64,000 bases of DNA from Salvia splendens (GCF_004379255.2 NC_056036.1:1922001-1986000), one strand, 5' to 3'; positions 22,434 through 34,916 are shown, counted from the stretch's first letter. Numbers and translations are program-made. Notes: generated by a model not told the origin, from the letters alone.

Positions 22434-23655
22434 ATGGAATTCACTCAACTGTCTCTAGCTGGAGGGCTGTATGAAGATGGCAAAAGCGGCAGCGGCGACG
22501 GTGGAATGAAGAGGAAATGGAACACAGAAGCTTTCCCAAACACAGTTGATCTTCAGCTTAAACATCCTTTGCCTTCTGATTGGGAGCAATGCCTTGATCT
22601 TCAAGTACTCTTTTTTTTACTCTCATTTGTTTTATCATGTTTGATAATATTCTTGTTTGGATGGTTATGTTTTGTTCGAATTTTTTCAGAGAATAGGTAA
22701 TTCGATTATTTGTCGTGAGATCGTCACTCAATATTTGGACAATTTTTACATTTATAAATTTTCTTAAATGGGAAAATGGCTTGAGGGGGCTCGAGCCCCC
22801 ACCACCCTGGTGTTAGTTTCTCAGCGGTATTAAGGGTGCTAGATTAAATCTGGATAAAAACCGAGATTATATTAGTATTGGTTTGATACGTTGTTTGGTA
22901 GATAACCAGTGGACTAGGTTATCACTCAGGCTATGAAGGACAACCAGAGTGACAAAATTGAACGATAATTGAATGATGGTAGAGAGACCGTCTCGCCTCA
23001 TCAGTGGTCAGGGCACCACGGTTTCTCTCATATTTCACTTTATTGGCCTGCCGTGCTAAAATAAAACTGCCGAAAGGGAGTGATTGAAAAGCGGAAAGTG
23101 AACAATGCATTAAGCCAAAAAAAAAGACACACGGACCGGTTTCTAACCCGGCTCAGTTGCCTAATAGAGGCTACTATCAAACATTGCTTTTGTATCGTTG
23201 GACCAAAATTAATACTCGCCCAGCCTATCACCCCCACCATGCATACCTTAAGTGTATATTTCGTAATCTTTATCATATTTCTTACATTTATTACCATAAT
23301 TTTTTATATTTAGAATCGTTCATAATACACTGTGACATGTACTGATAATAAGCATTTTTTATAGTCGGGCAGAATGTTCTATGTGAACCGGAAGACATCA
23401 AGAAAGACTTGGATGAGGCCGGAAGAGCAAAAGCTTGACCTTGAACTCAACATATCGACGGGCCACGACATCGGGCATAAGGAAAATTCATCGTCGTCGT
23501 CATCAAGTAACAATATGGTAGCATTGGCTTGTTCCAGCTGCCATCTTCTTGTGATATTATGTAAGACTTCACCCACTTGCCCTAACTGTAAGTATGTCCA
23601 TTCTCTTGCATCATCTTCACCTAAAGCCAAAGCCCCTTCTAGTTGGGGACTTTAA
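22434..23655 (+). CDS. WW-domain protein, CURLY FLAG LEAF 1-like
   Basis: Two exons, 22434-22604 and 23365-23655, with a 760-bp GT-AG intron, give 153 residues. The first ATG fits exon 1. Residues about 45-76 form a WW domain (LPSDWEQC...SGRMFYVNRKTSRKTW, W50 and W73, closing P76), split by the intron after residue 57. An LDLEL motif at 81-85 matches the EAR repressor pattern LxLxL. Paired cysteines C113/C116 and C129/C132 suggest a small zinc-binding knuckle. WW plus LDLEL plus C-terminal cysteines is the layout of CFL1 proteins, which in rice and Arabidopsis affect cuticle and epidermal development through HD-ZIP IV partners (from memory). The gene appears intact and is flanked by no related genes. 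Confidence 0.82.
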
Positions 23656-24332
23656 ACTTTGATGGGCACCCTAGGGGTAATTTCGGAATTTGTGTAAATT
23701 GGATCCACCTATCCTTCTTAGGCTTTTGGTGTTTTGTGTTGGCTGCTAATTAAAAATTCCGCCCATGCCCTTGTGGAACATGTACTATGTCACAACTATT
23801 GGCAATAGATGGTATTAATTTCCAATGGTTTTATTAGGTGGTTTTCGAGTAGATGGTTCTAATTATCTTGCATTTTGGAATGTTTTCAACTTTTTATTTA
23901 CTACTAATATTTTTTATTTTTATAACATTTTTTTCTCAATTTTCTCATAACGAAATGCCATGATATCAGTTGATTTGGTTCACACATGTTTCAATTGACT
24001 GAAGTGGTTGAGTTCACTATTAAGAGTGTCGAGAAAAATGCAATAAATTTGTGGGCGATCTCATCTTCGTTGAATTTTTTGGATGCCACACCAGATACAA
24101 TTTCGTCCAAATTAAATTCGATGAAAATTTTAAAATAAATATAAAAATTTATTATTTTTACAGTCTTTTTTTAAAAGTACGGAACAACCAATTTTACATT
24201 ATTTAATTAATTTACACTGTAAAAGACATATGTATGTCAAAACAAGACATATGTCTTTGGTTAACATCTAAATTTACATATTAACAGAAGACATATGTAG
24301 TTGACAGACAAATGCTTTCGTTTTGACATCTA

Positions 24333-24586
24333 CTCCCTCCGTCCCCGATTAATTGTCACTCTTTTCCATTTCGGTCCGTCCCTCAATAATTGTCACACTT
24401 CATTTTTACCATAAATGGTAAGTAGGTGATCCCACATTCCACTAACTCACTTCACTCACATTTTATTATAAAACTAATATAAAAAGTGAGTCTCACATTC
24501 CACTAACTTTTTCAACCAACTTTTCTTTACATTTCTTAAAACTCGTGCTTGATCAAAGAGTGACAATTAATCGGGGACGGAGGGAG
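24333..24586. mobile_element. Stowaway MITE with near-perfect long TIRs
   Basis: CTCCCTCCGTCCCCGATTAA at the left is the exact inverse of TTAATCGGGGACGGAGGGAG at the right, flanked by TA. The clean ends suggest a relatively recent insertion among the copies here. Length is 254 bp. Confidence 0.93.
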
Positions 24587-25761
24587 TATAACATAGATTG
24601 TTGATATAGTTGTCGATTATCAACTGATCATATCCCTATTACCGAATTTAATTAATGGAATATTTTACAAATAATCGAACTCTACAAAGTAGAAAGAATA
24701 AAAGAACAAAAGGTACCAACTTAAATTTTATTCGCAAATGAGAGATTGGAAAAATAAAATGAAATGTCACCATAATAGGCCAAAAATGCTACATCATCCA
24801 TTTCAAATATGATGCCATTTCTGGATATAATAGAAAATTTAGATGAGTTAAATGTGAAATGAAGAAATATTGAAGACGCCTAATTATATTAACTGGAGTC
24901 TGACAATAGTACACAAACTATATTTCTAATTAATTTTAATACTGCATTCTTCTCCATATGAATACTTTTTTTTCTTCATTTGTGACGTTGGATAAGCTAT
25001 TGATGTGATATCATCACATCATTTAGCAATATAGTTAAAAAATGAAAATAAATAAAATAAGAGAAGGAGAAATACAACTCAATTACAATGGAACAGATAG
25101 AATACTAAAAAAGAAGCATAAATAGTTCGGGTAGCAAATTCGCTCCTCGGCTCCTCCATTGTCGCATTCACGTGGCATGCCCAGCATTACGCGCAAGTGC
25201 ATGCACATCAACATTTTCGATTTTCCTTTTCACTTTTACTTGATTTTCCTTTTCTTTTGATAAAAACATTTTCATTTTAGTTTTCCTTTTAAAAACAAAA
25301 AAAAATTAAAGATATATACATTATGTTGGAAAGTAGAGTTATGATGGAGGGATGTATAGTAGTTAAAGGTATAAGGAATAAAAATGTGAAGTAGTAGAAA
25401 ATTGGATAGTGGTTGATATGTCATATTTGTAATAATATTGAATTAATAATTTATTTACAAATTAAATTAAATTTATCGTATAGATTACAAAATTGATAAT
25501 TAAATTGTCAGTTAATTTAGTCATGAATAATATATTTCCATAAGAGAAGGTAATAAAAGAAGCAGTTGATCCACAAATTCAATTTCACGAAAATAACTTT
25601 ATTTCAATAATTTCATTTAATATAATTAGTGGCTGAATTATGGTTGAACCACTTTCATCAATTGGACGGTCCGAATTGAATAATTTTAAGCTAACTAACT
25701 TGAAAATGAAATTATATGATGCATTTTATTTAATACACGTTTTAGTTAACTGTAATTTCAA

Positions 25762-25795
25762 TTTTCTTTCTTTTCTTTTCTTTTCTTTTCTTTTC
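25762..25795. repeat. TTTTC microsatellite
   Basis: A (TTTTC)n run in non-genic DNA. Confidence 0.85.
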
Positions 25796-26246
25796 CTCTG
25801 CATCATAAAATCAAAATTCTTATGTACACATGCAAATCTTATGTATACATGCAATAATGCTGCTTTATATATATAATAATTGCACTACATGAACTTATAT
25901 TGTTGGACTATACAATGATCAGAAGATCAAATTGATTTCCACTTATTACAATGGGGACGATTCAAATTGATCATGACATCAAAAATTGCGTAGTTACTAT
26001 TTTCTTGGGCCACTGAATAGAAGGGCTTTCACTTCCCACTAACAATCTTGTTTGAGGTTGACCTCTACAAATGTGACTCAACCCAAATAATATACTTTCG
26101 AAGTCCCATAAAAATATATGCACTTTCTATTCTCATCCGTCCCGACAAAAAATGGACATTTCCTTTTATTGAAAGTTTCCAATTCAATATTCATATACAT
26201 CGATTTATTTACAACTTATACTACTATGGCCGATCATTATAACTTA

Positions 26247-26498
26247 CTCTCTCCGTCCCACAATAATAGTCACATTTTGTCATTTCGGTCCGTCCTACAA
26301 TAAGAGTTACATTCCACTTTTACCATAAATGATAAATATGTCTCACATTCCGCTAATTCACTTCACTCACATTATATTATAAAATTAATATAAAAAAGTG
26401 GATCACATATTACAATAACTTTTCCAACCCACTATTCTTGACATCTCCTAAAACCCGCGCTCGTACCAAATATGACTCCTATTGTGGGACGGAGGGAG
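26247..26498. mobile_element. Stowaway MITE
   Basis: CTCTCTCCGTCCCACAATAA at the left pairs with TATTGTGGGACGGAGGGAG at the right, flanked by TA. Length is 252 bp. A further incomplete Stowaway-like segment follows to about 26590. Confidence 0.9.
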
Positions 26499-26590
26499 TA
26501 TTGAACACTAATAATAATGTGGGTCCTACTATCCACTAACACTATTTTAACTACCATTTTCCTCATCTCTCTGACCTGTTACATTCAACT

Positions 26591-28694
26591 CGAAGACGAC
26601 CCGCACAAGTCACGAACACGTTAACGACATGGAGTATTATTTCCTAATGGATTGCCAAAACTAGGTCCAAAATTATCTACGTTCAATCTGGTAAGGTCAA
26701 GCTCAACCTAAATTCATTTTGTCTGTATTTATATAAATTTTTATATCATGTCAAAAATTCAGCCTACCATTGTTATGCTAAGAAAAATTAATGTTCTCCA
26801 AAATTGACATATGCAAAGAATACTTTCAAAAGGCTAGACAATAAACAAAAAAAAACATTCTTTTTAAATGTATATGATGACAACATACATGACAGTTAAT
26901 GTATATGTTAGTTTGTTTGATTAGATTATTCAACAAAGGGATAGATGATACAGCAAAAAACAGAATGTCTGTTTATTTCTGAAATATTGAGGTCACTTTC
27001 AAAAGGGTGGAAATGTCAATTATGTAAATGAAAAAACATGTTTCACAAATATTTGCTTCAAAATAAGAAGGCTTGAATGTTAAATAGAGTAAGATTTTGA
27101 CCACAAATTATCTGAGTTCAGACGCATTCGCCAGTAAATTATTTCTGTATTTTACGCGCAAATTCAGCGTTTTCCAATTTAGTTGAGGAAGAAAATTGAT
27201 GTTTCTCAACCTGGCATTTTGCTCATAAGTGGACTACTAATAAAAGAACAAATACATTAAAACGATATTTTGTGATTGTGATTGTGATTGTGAAGTTCCT
27301 AGTATGTTTATTTTTGTCTATACATTGATTTTGTTGTTTTCTAATTGTTGGTGTTTATATGCCGACATGCTTCTGCATTGTTATTTTGTTGTTAGGTCAT
27401 TTTTTGACTTGATTGTTGTATCTAAACACAAAAAAAAAATTGATATTCATTTTATATAAGCATATAATCAGTTTGCGGTTAATAAAGCAATTTGGATATT
27501 ATTTTTTATGTTAGGGGTTCAGTTTATAATATATTGAAATAATATATAAAAATAAAATTTGTACTTCATTAGTAATAAATTAATTTGATCCCTTCCATGT
27601 TTATTATTCGTATTCTAAAATTCAACATAAATTAGAATTATTAATAAAGCTATATTAACTATAATTTTATTTAATTCACAGAATAAAAGAAAAAAGATTA
27701 GTTCAGAAAATATTGAGAAATTAAAGAATATAAAAGAAATAATAGATTAGATAAAAATTAATAGAGAATTCAACACAAAATGTATAATGAAGGTCTAATA
27801 ATAATAATAATAATAATTTATTATCTAGATGGGCTACTTCAGAAATCACGTCTTAAAGATTTATGATTTTTTTGTTATATGAGAAAATGAAAACTAGAAA
27901 TTTCGATCTAAGAATAAATATAAAAATACCAATTATTTCTTTTAAAAAATCTAAAATGGATCAATATCTTTATCCAAGCTCAAATTCAATGACTATCACC
28001 TTATCCCAATACAATACTTCTCAATTAGCACGCACTAGTAGAATGTATTTTTCCTACCAAAACTCATGGCATCCGACCAAATTAAGCAAAAAAGATAGTC
28101 TCCAAAAAGCTCCTTAAACGGATAGGACAAACTTTATAAAGTTAGTAATAATTATTTAGAATTAACTAATTAATTGCATAGTTGGAGACACAAGTACGTA
28201 GACCTAGCTAGCTAGTAGTGGTGTAATAAAAAGACCTAGTCACTTATGAAGCTTTTCATCGCATAATGTATAGTTTAATTGTAGCTCACACATGTTTCAT
28301 ACATTTAATATTATTACAAATGAATAATCTTTCTTTTCTATCCTTTTTACATAAGATCTTCTCTATCCTTTTTACTTTTATCTTATGCAATGGTGTTACT
28401 TTATGATGAATAGGATTATAGGATATAGGATGGTTTAGTTGAAATCAAACTAAAAAAATTAATCTATTACAAAATATTACACTTGATTGGGATGATTAAT
28501 TGTATCTGTCCACAAATGTAGTAGAAGCTTTGCCACAAGTCAATAATACAATAGATCATGATTTGTGTGATATGATATGTACTTACAAAACCAGACATAC
28601 ATCATTAGTGAGATCTGAATGGAGAGAATTAATAGAGATTGGGACGAAATAAATGACCATTTGTATGGTCTTTTGGAGTGAATTTAATTTATTA
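26591..28694. other. AT-rich intergenic stretch
   Basis: No gene, RNA or complete element seen; a short TAA repeat occurs near 27799-27815. Confidence 0.5.
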
Positions 28695-28909
28695 CAGCTT
28701 TTTCAAGGTAATTGAGTCATCTTTTTTTGCACTCGTTTTAAAAAATTGATAATAAGTAGTTAAAGTCGAGATGAAGTAACGTAACAGAGAGAATAATATA
28801 GATAAGAGTATTCTCTACATTATTCTCTCTCGACTTTAACTATTTATTATCATTTTTGCAAAACGGGTGCAAAAAAAGAAACGACTCAACTACCTTATGA
28901 TGGAGGGAG
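28695..28909. mobile_element. Stowaway-type MITE with long arms
   Basis: Arms pair over about 80 bp: TTTTTGCACTCGTTTT with AAACGGGTGCAAAAA, and TAGTTAAAGTCGAGA with TCTCGACTTTAACTA. The right end GATGGAGGGAG is clear, the left outer end is eroded. TA flanks both sides. Confidence 0.75.
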
Positions 28910-29060
28910 TACTATTTATTTTTAATAAGGGAATAAAGATCTTCTTTTCTACTCTTAATCGTTCAATATTTCATTTTTCAACTGCCGCATTATTCGGTCC
29001 TTTCGTTCATGATTTATAATTTTAATTTATTTTATTTATAAGTAACTAAGAATTATAGTA

Positions 29061-29268
29061 CTCCCTCTATCCAAAAAAATTAGAGTAAGGTGTAAATAGT
29101 AATACGAGTTTTAACGTACAATTGGTAAAGTAAGAAAGATGAGAAAATGTGGCCAAAGTAGTGTTAGTGAATTGTGTGGTCTACATTTTTACTGGCATTT
29201 AATTGTTTAAAACTTTTATATTTAGAAATTGATTTAATTTTAGTGGACGATCCAATATGATAAAACTA
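29061..29268. mobile_element. Stowaway-type MITE, right end degraded
   Basis: The left end CTCCCTCTATCCAAAAAAAT follows TA. The interior carries the AATTGGTAAAGTAAGA and GTAGTGTTAGTGAATTG blocks shared with copies at 19192 and 42313. It abuts the next element directly. Confidence 0.7.
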
Positions 29269-29271
29269 ATA

Positions 29272-29474
29272 CTCCATCTGTCCAACTAAAGATGACTCAC
29301 TTTCCTTTTTGGTATGTCCCATCCTAGATGACTCATTACTATAAATGGAAACGTCTTTATCTCTACTTTATTCCATCTTTCTTACTTTACTCTCTCCATC
29401 TAACACACAAAATAAAACTGCATAAAACTCCGTGTCGCCCAAGGAATGAGTCATCTTCCTTGGGACGGAGGGAG
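29272..29474. mobile_element. Stowaway MITE
   Basis: CTCCATCTGTCC at the left pairs with GGGACGGAGGGAG at the right. GATGACTCACTTTCC pairs with GGAATGAGTCATC. It is flanked by TA. Confidence 0.88.
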
Positions 29475-29897
29475 TAGTATATTTTTTATGAACACATGAA
29501 ATATTAGTTTTTGTATTTACTAGAAACATAGAACTTTATTGCTACCATTCATAATTTAAAATTTTAATTGATTGGATGCGAATTTTAAGAAATAAAAAAA
29601 ATAGATTAACATATGTTATGCAAGCATTAATTCCATTTATTAATAGTACTTAAATTTTTGTTCCTATTTAGTCAAATTCTTGATGGGATCTGAGCCAGAC
29701 GAATCAAATATCTCAATCAATCATCATTTCATTAAGATAATGTCTCGTTGATCAAAATCTGAACTCTCGATTTGTTGTTTTCAATCCTATCATAACTATG
29801 GGACGATTTTTTGTTTTCAATCCTATCATAATTATGGGAAGATTAATTAATGTAAGTACCGTCCAACTTATTTGGATCACTATTTCATAAGTACTAA

Positions 29898-30266
29898 GGG
29901 CATTAGTAATGGGGCGCCCTAATATGCGTCCTATGGCGCGCCACGTCATCATTTTTTTAATATTTACAAAATCCATACGAATTTTAAAAAAAATAATACC
30001 GCGTACCATCGTCCGCGTCGATCATCTGCGACCTCCACAATGGGGCGGACGATGGCACGGACGATGACCATCGTCCGCGGCCATCGTTCGCGACAGCCGC
30101 AATGGGGCGGACGATGGTCATCGTCCGCGCTATCCTCCGCGACCGAAGTATAGGGCGCGACTATCGTCCGCGCCCTATGGCACGCACCCGCAATGGGTGC
30201 GGACGATGGATGGCGAGGACGATGCGCGCCATCGGGCGTGCCATCGTCCGCCCATTGCGGATGCTC
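29898..30266 (-). mobile_element. Harbinger MITE (369 bp)
   Basis: The left end GGGCATTAGTAATGGGGCG pairs with the right end, whose reverse complement is GAGCATCCGCAATGGGCGGA. TAA lies at 29895-29897 and 30267-30269. The CATCGTCCGC-rich 5' part lies on the right, so the element is in minus orientation relative to its relatives at 10275 and 13685. It has no promoter-to-ORF segment and no coding capacity. Its right-hand TAA is also the left-hand TAA of the next element. Confidence 0.88.
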
Positions 30267-30488
30267 TAAGAGCATCCACAACCGTGCTCTTACCAGCGGC
30301 ACGGTTGTGGGACCGGCCCTACTTTTTCTGTCTGCTCTCTGGCAAGAGCACAACACCCACAGTTGTGCTCTTACGCAAGGACGAGCACAATTAATTTAAA
30401 ATTCAATTAAACAAAAACATTTCCATAATACTAAAATTCATTAAAAACCCATAATAAATATTACAAATTACAAATAAAATAAAAAAGA

Positions 30489-30610
30489 CATAATTAAAAT
30501 CCTAAAAATTAAAAATTACATAATTAAAATACTATAAATTAAAAATTACATAATTAAAATACTATAAATTAAAAATTACATAATTAAACTCCTAAAAATT
30601 AAAAATTACA
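30489..30610. repeat. About 30-bp tandem repeat, four units
   Basis: Units of CATAATTAAAATACTATAAA followed by TTAAAAATTA repeat near the 3' end of the ORF1-carrying Harbinger element. Confidence 0.75.
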
Positions 30611-30640
30611 TAATTATTGGCTAATATTACCCGAGGAAGA

Positions 30641-31622
30641 CTACTCATCCGGCGACACTAACCCCAATTGTTTTTGGAGACCCAATATCATGGTCTCGTG
30701 CGTTTGAAGTTGCATGGGGGTCATAGTTGACCTATCGGTCATATTGAGTTGGTGTAAGATCATCCACAGCGAGTTGTTCGGGGGTGGAGGTGGCACATAG
30801 GGAGCAGGTTCGGGAGCGGGGGCAGATGAAGTCGCGGCGTGACGGCGGTCGGCTTCGGGAACCGCTTGGTTCGGCGTCGGGGCTACCCAAGTTAGCTCCT
30901 GCGAGTTGGCTAGCCACTTCTTCGGAGCCGACGTCGGATAGGGATACCGACCTTGACCGTTAGGAGGAGCCGCTAGAGGAGGATGTTACGCCTCCCATAT
31001 ACTTCGGGTGGAACCGCGTTTTCTGCCAAACGTTGAGGTACTTGAACGACTTGCCGTTCATGGATTGGTAGGTGCTCAGCGCGGCAGTGATGATGTCGAC
31101 CTCGCTCCGGCCGCTCCCGGCATTCCGTGTCTCCTGGAGGAAATTGCCATTGAACTTGCCAATTTCTTCTTTGGCTCGGCCGATGTAGTTGCGCACCATA
31201 CTCTCGTTGCGCTCGATCGTTCCCGGCGGCCGGTTTGCATTGTACCGGCGAGAGACGCGCCACCAAAAGTGATCGCCGGATTGGTTCGTGCCAACCGCCG
31301 CATCTTCGGTGATTTCGAAGTACGCCTTGAGCAATTTATCCATCTCCGCCGGAGTGTACGGTGTTCGGACACCGCTACGAGTAGGAGCCGGTGGAGTTTG
31401 GGAGGAGGGGGCGGTCGGCCTAGGCTCCGGTGTCCACCCGTATCGCCCTTGGGAGGCACCTTGGTCGTCGATAGGGTATGGCCGGTAGCCACCCGGAACG
31501 GCCGAATCTTGGGTTTGAGGATGAGCCGAATATTCTGTTTCCGGACTAGGAAATGGTTGTCCACCAAACCATTCGGGGTTCCAACCGTGAAAGGGAGGGT
31601 GGTCATCGCCTTGGCCGGACAT
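30641..31622 (-). pseudogene. Harbinger ORF1, Myb/SANT-like protein, broken
   Basis: The frame starts at ATG 31622 (MSGQGDDHPPFHGWNPEWFGG). After a proline-rich N-terminus it has a Myb/SANT-like region at about residues 85-190: YTPAEMDKLLKAYFEI, GDHFWWRVSRRYN, ERNESMVRNYIGRAKEE and YQSMNGKSFKYLNVW. This is the ORF1/GST-T3-like protein type that PIF/Harbinger elements need alongside the transposase. TAA at 30960-30962 stops the frame at residue 221. Homologous-looking sequence (RSRSVSLSDVGSEEVA) continues in frame past it, then a one-base frameshift near 30840-30860 leads to NNSLWMILHQLNMTDRS and a final stop at 30641. It is thus a recently inactivated gene with two lesions. Confidence 0.8.
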
Positions 31623-32058
31623 TGTTATGTTGTAGGGTATGAGAGAATGAAGATGAAAATGGATATGGGAGAATGAAGATGAGAATGGATATTAGAGAAT
31701 GAATATGAGAATTGTGTAGTTTGATGTGAATTTTTGGGTGTGAAAGTGGGGGTATTTATAGATGAAAGTGTGTATTTTTGGGGGGGAAAAATAAAAAAAA
31801 ATTAAAAAGGTGTAAAAAATGGTAATAAACGGATATATTTTTTTTGGGAACTGAATTTTTTTTTAATTTTTATTGGTTTTTTTAATTAAAAACCGATTTT
31901 AAATAAAAAAAACATTTAAAGGCGACGGCTATGCCGTTGCCCAATCGCCCAACGCCATGTGTCCTGCTTGCTGGCGCGAGCGCAGCGGCGGCGAGACACC
32001 ACCGTGCCAGCGGCGCGGACGGACGCCGGCTCTTCCGCCACCGTTGTGAATACTCTAA

Positions 32059-33444
32059 GTTTCATTCTCATACTCCCATGTCCCATTAAAATATATTTTT
32101 CTTTAAATTATCCTATTAAAAATAAAACATTTTTAAAATTAAAAAAAAACATTATCCCTACTCCCTCTTCATTCAAAAAACAATACCACATAAAATATAT
32201 TCCCGAAAATAAATGTTTCATATTGATTAGAACAAATACGGTACAATGATAGCTCCATAATAAATACCCCACATTGACATAAATAAAATAATAGTACTAA
32301 TTCCCTTAATAAATTAAAAATCTTATCATCAACGTCAATCTCCTTTGCAAGTGCAATGAAAACCATACACTAATAATTCAAAGCTGAGATTCAACATAAA
32401 TCTTTGAATTCAACTCAATTGTATAGTCACTCAATTAATTAATATATTAATTGGGATTCTGAAAAAAGAATAGTTAATGAAAACCATGCACTAATAATTC
32501 AAAGCTGAGATTCAACATAAATATTTTGAAGTCAACGAGGGAAAACCATGTAATAGACGATATTCTACAAATTCATGCTTTTTTTCCACTCTTTTTTATT
32601 TTAATTCAAAGCCGCAATTAACTTAATTAATACAAACAAATACTACTTCCCCTAACCGACCAATATGTTGTAATTCTTTATATATCTTTCATTTTTAATG
32701 TTTTGAATTTGGGTAGGTCAAACTCCTTGCCAAACATATGGATTTTTACTAATGTATACGTGCATAAGTGATACTGAAACACATGTGCGTGCATTCATGT
32801 ATATGTGGATAAGTGATACAGAAATACATGTGCGTGCGTGTGTTGGCCGAATAAGAAAATTGTTATTGTTCGAAAAGTAAGGTTTTTTATTACAGGTCCA
32901 TCATGACATGACTTTTAAATATCAACTTCTGCAAATTCAAAGATTAAGATTTGTTCATAACTATTATGGACAGCAACAAAAACAATATCAAGCTTTGCGG
33001 CTAATTTATGATCATTTTATAACAAGATTTGTTCAGTTGATGCGCAAGGATTTTGGTTGAGCAACGAGTCATAGTTTCATCGAAGTTAGTTGAGTCATTA
33101 ACTTGTTATTCTTTGCTTCTTTTTCGGCAAAACTTGTCCTTGTTACTTAACCAAATATGTCGACTAATATGTCAATATTTCCTGACAAAGTCCAGACATA
33201 AAATAAAACAAGCTATTCATGTTGTAAAACGACCAAAGAATAATTGTAATCTTGATATTGTTGTTGTTGGTTGCATTAAACAATTTATCAAAGTTTAGAC
33301 TATACAAAAAATAAATTTGAGTTAATGTTGTAAATGAATAAGGAATATTTGTATATATAATTCATATCATAGTATGAAAGAGGAGTGGTGCTTTTAAAAC
33401 ATTTTTTCATTAAAAAATTAATACAAAAAAATTGACTTGATTTG
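32059..33444. other. AT-rich spacer with a diverged direct duplication
   Basis: About 47 bp beginning AATGAAAACCAT occurs at 32355 and again at 32476, 121 bp apart and nearly identical. A second, shorter doubled segment (ATAAGTGATAC...ACATGTGCGTGC) lies at about 32764-32840. No gene was recognised. Confidence 0.6.
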
Positions 33445-33540
33445 TAAAGGCATCCATAATGGGGCGCCCTATAGTCCGCCCTATAAGGCGTCATATGCTC
33501 CGCTACATCAGCATTTCATCCTCCTACCCTTCCACTTTCA

Positions 33541-33650
33541 GTGGGATGCACTATAGGTCGCCCTAAGCATTTTATTTATTTGAATATTTAAAACAGTGGG
33601 ATGTCCTATAGGCAGCCCTAAGCATTTTATTTATTTGAATATTTAAAACA
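33541..33650. repeat. 55-bp tandem duplication in Harbinger 3' tail
   Basis: Two copies starting GTGGGATG at 33541 and 33596 differ at a handful of positions. They lie between the transposase stop and the terminal inverted repeat. Confidence 0.8.
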
Positions 33651-33729
33651 CTACAAAAATTTGAAAAAAAAAACTTCATTTCATTAAAATTCAAGCATTA
33701 CACTACGAAATAAAAAAAACTACAAATTC

Positions 33730-34916
33730 TCAACGGCGGTTACGGTCCCAAACTTCTTCAATCATGTCGTTCATGAGCTAAGCATGGTCTTGTTGGTTGC
33801 GCATTGAGGCCTGTCTAGATTTCTCCTCATTGAAGCCCATCGGTAATCCTCGAACGTGGGGCGGGACCGCCGTGCTGGAGCTAGATTCACCTTCATCATC
33901 GCCCCAATCGGTGACTCTTCCACCTTCGTGTTCGACTATCAAATGCCCGCAACCTCCTGCTTTTGCGCGAATAAAACTCTCTTCTCACCCATTGGACAAC
34001 TGATCGTCTTCAAAAAAACAAGTCACCTCTGGTATATGCCATCGGTCAAGTAGTACCCCATATGATATTGGCGTCCGTTAGCAGTGAAGTCGATGGTTGG
34101 GCCGTTGCCATTGCATTGCTCGGTGAAGAGGTTGGATGAGTTGAGGACGTTGATGTCATTGTTTGACCGCGCTACACCGAAGTAAGCATGCCAGATCCAG
34201 AGCCGATGGTCAGCGACGGCTTCGAGGATCACCGTCGGGTGGTTGCCCTTGTATCCACAGGTAAATTGGCCTCTCCACGCCGTTGGGCAATTCTTCCACT
34301 CCCAGTGCATACAATCGATGCTTCCTAGCATTCTAGGAAAGTCGTGCGCCGTCTCGTGCATCTTCATCAGGGCCTGGAAATCCTTAGCAGTCGGCTTTCG
34401 CAAATAGGTGTTGCTATAAGCCTCCACAACTCCCCTACAAAAATTCTTCAGGCACTCGCGGCCAATTGTCTCCCCGACGTGAAGGTACTCGTCGAACATG
34501 TCCATCGTGGTGCCGTAGGCCAACTGCCGAAACGCAACCGTGCACTTCTACAACGGCGTAAGTCCGGGTCTGCCGATGTCATATTCTCGATACTGAAAGT
34601 ATTCATCACGGGCCTCCAACGTCTGGACAATGCTTAGAAAAGGATCTCGCCGCATTCTAAAAAGGCGGTGAAAAACCGTCGGGCCCCACCATGGTTGCTC
34701 GTCAAAATAGTCTGCGAACAGACGTTGGTGAGCTACGTCGTGCTCGCGGCGGACAAACGTCCGATGTCGAATCGGACGTGGGATCCGCACCTCCTAGGCC
34801 TGCTCCGCCGCTTCGCGCTCCACTTCGTCCAAGCATTCCGCCGCAGCCTCATGAACGCAATCGAATAAGGCCCGAGTAATGCCCTCCGAGGTACTCCAGT
34901 CGGCGTCGGGTCTCAT
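33730..34916 (-). pseudogene. Harbinger transposase (DDE_Tnp_4, ALP1/HARBI1-like), broken
   Basis: The frame starts at ATG 34916 (MRPDADWSTSEG). Family blocks follow in one frame: DEQPWWGPTVFHRLFRM, YDIGRPGLTPL, MLGSIDCMHWEWKNCP (first catalytic Asp), then HAYFGVARSNNDINVL (second Asp). In-frame stops replace residues at about 34791-34793, 34548-34550, 34020-34022 and 33778-33780. After KTISCPMGEKRVLFAQKQE the sequence jumps to LIVEHEGGRVTDWGDDEG. The usual DVERAFGVLQARW segment with the catalytic Glu is missing, which indicates an internal deletion near 33945. The last part (LPMGF, RQASMRNQQ) keeps the family's C-terminus. The enzyme cannot be active. Confidence 0.88.

Larger units (their letters stand above)
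23656..26246. other. Intergenic region, no gene recognised
   Basis: Probable 3' untranslated region of the CFL1-like gene, then AT-rich DNA with one Stowaway element (24333-24586) and a TTTTC microsatellite at about 25762-25795. No coding signature was found. Confidence 0.5.
30270..32055 (-). mobile_element. PIF/Harbinger element carrying ORF1 only
   Basis: The left end GAGCATCCACAACCGTGCTC matches the reverse complement of the right end, GAGTATTCACAACGGTGGCG. TAA flanks at 30267-30269 and 32056-32058. The element is 1786 bp and reads right to left: a GC-rich 5' end, a TATAAATA box at 31753-31760, a broken ORF1-type gene, then an AT-rich tail with about 30-bp repeats at 30489-30610. No transposase is present. 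The TIR differs from the GGGGCG-type ends of its neighbours, so this is a separate subfamily. Confidence 0.85.

Noticed and set aside
31008..31676. A 222-codon plus-strand frame opposite the Harbinger ORF1
   Set aside because: It is the shadow of a GC-rich coding sequence; the minus strand carries the recognisable Myb/SANT-like protein.
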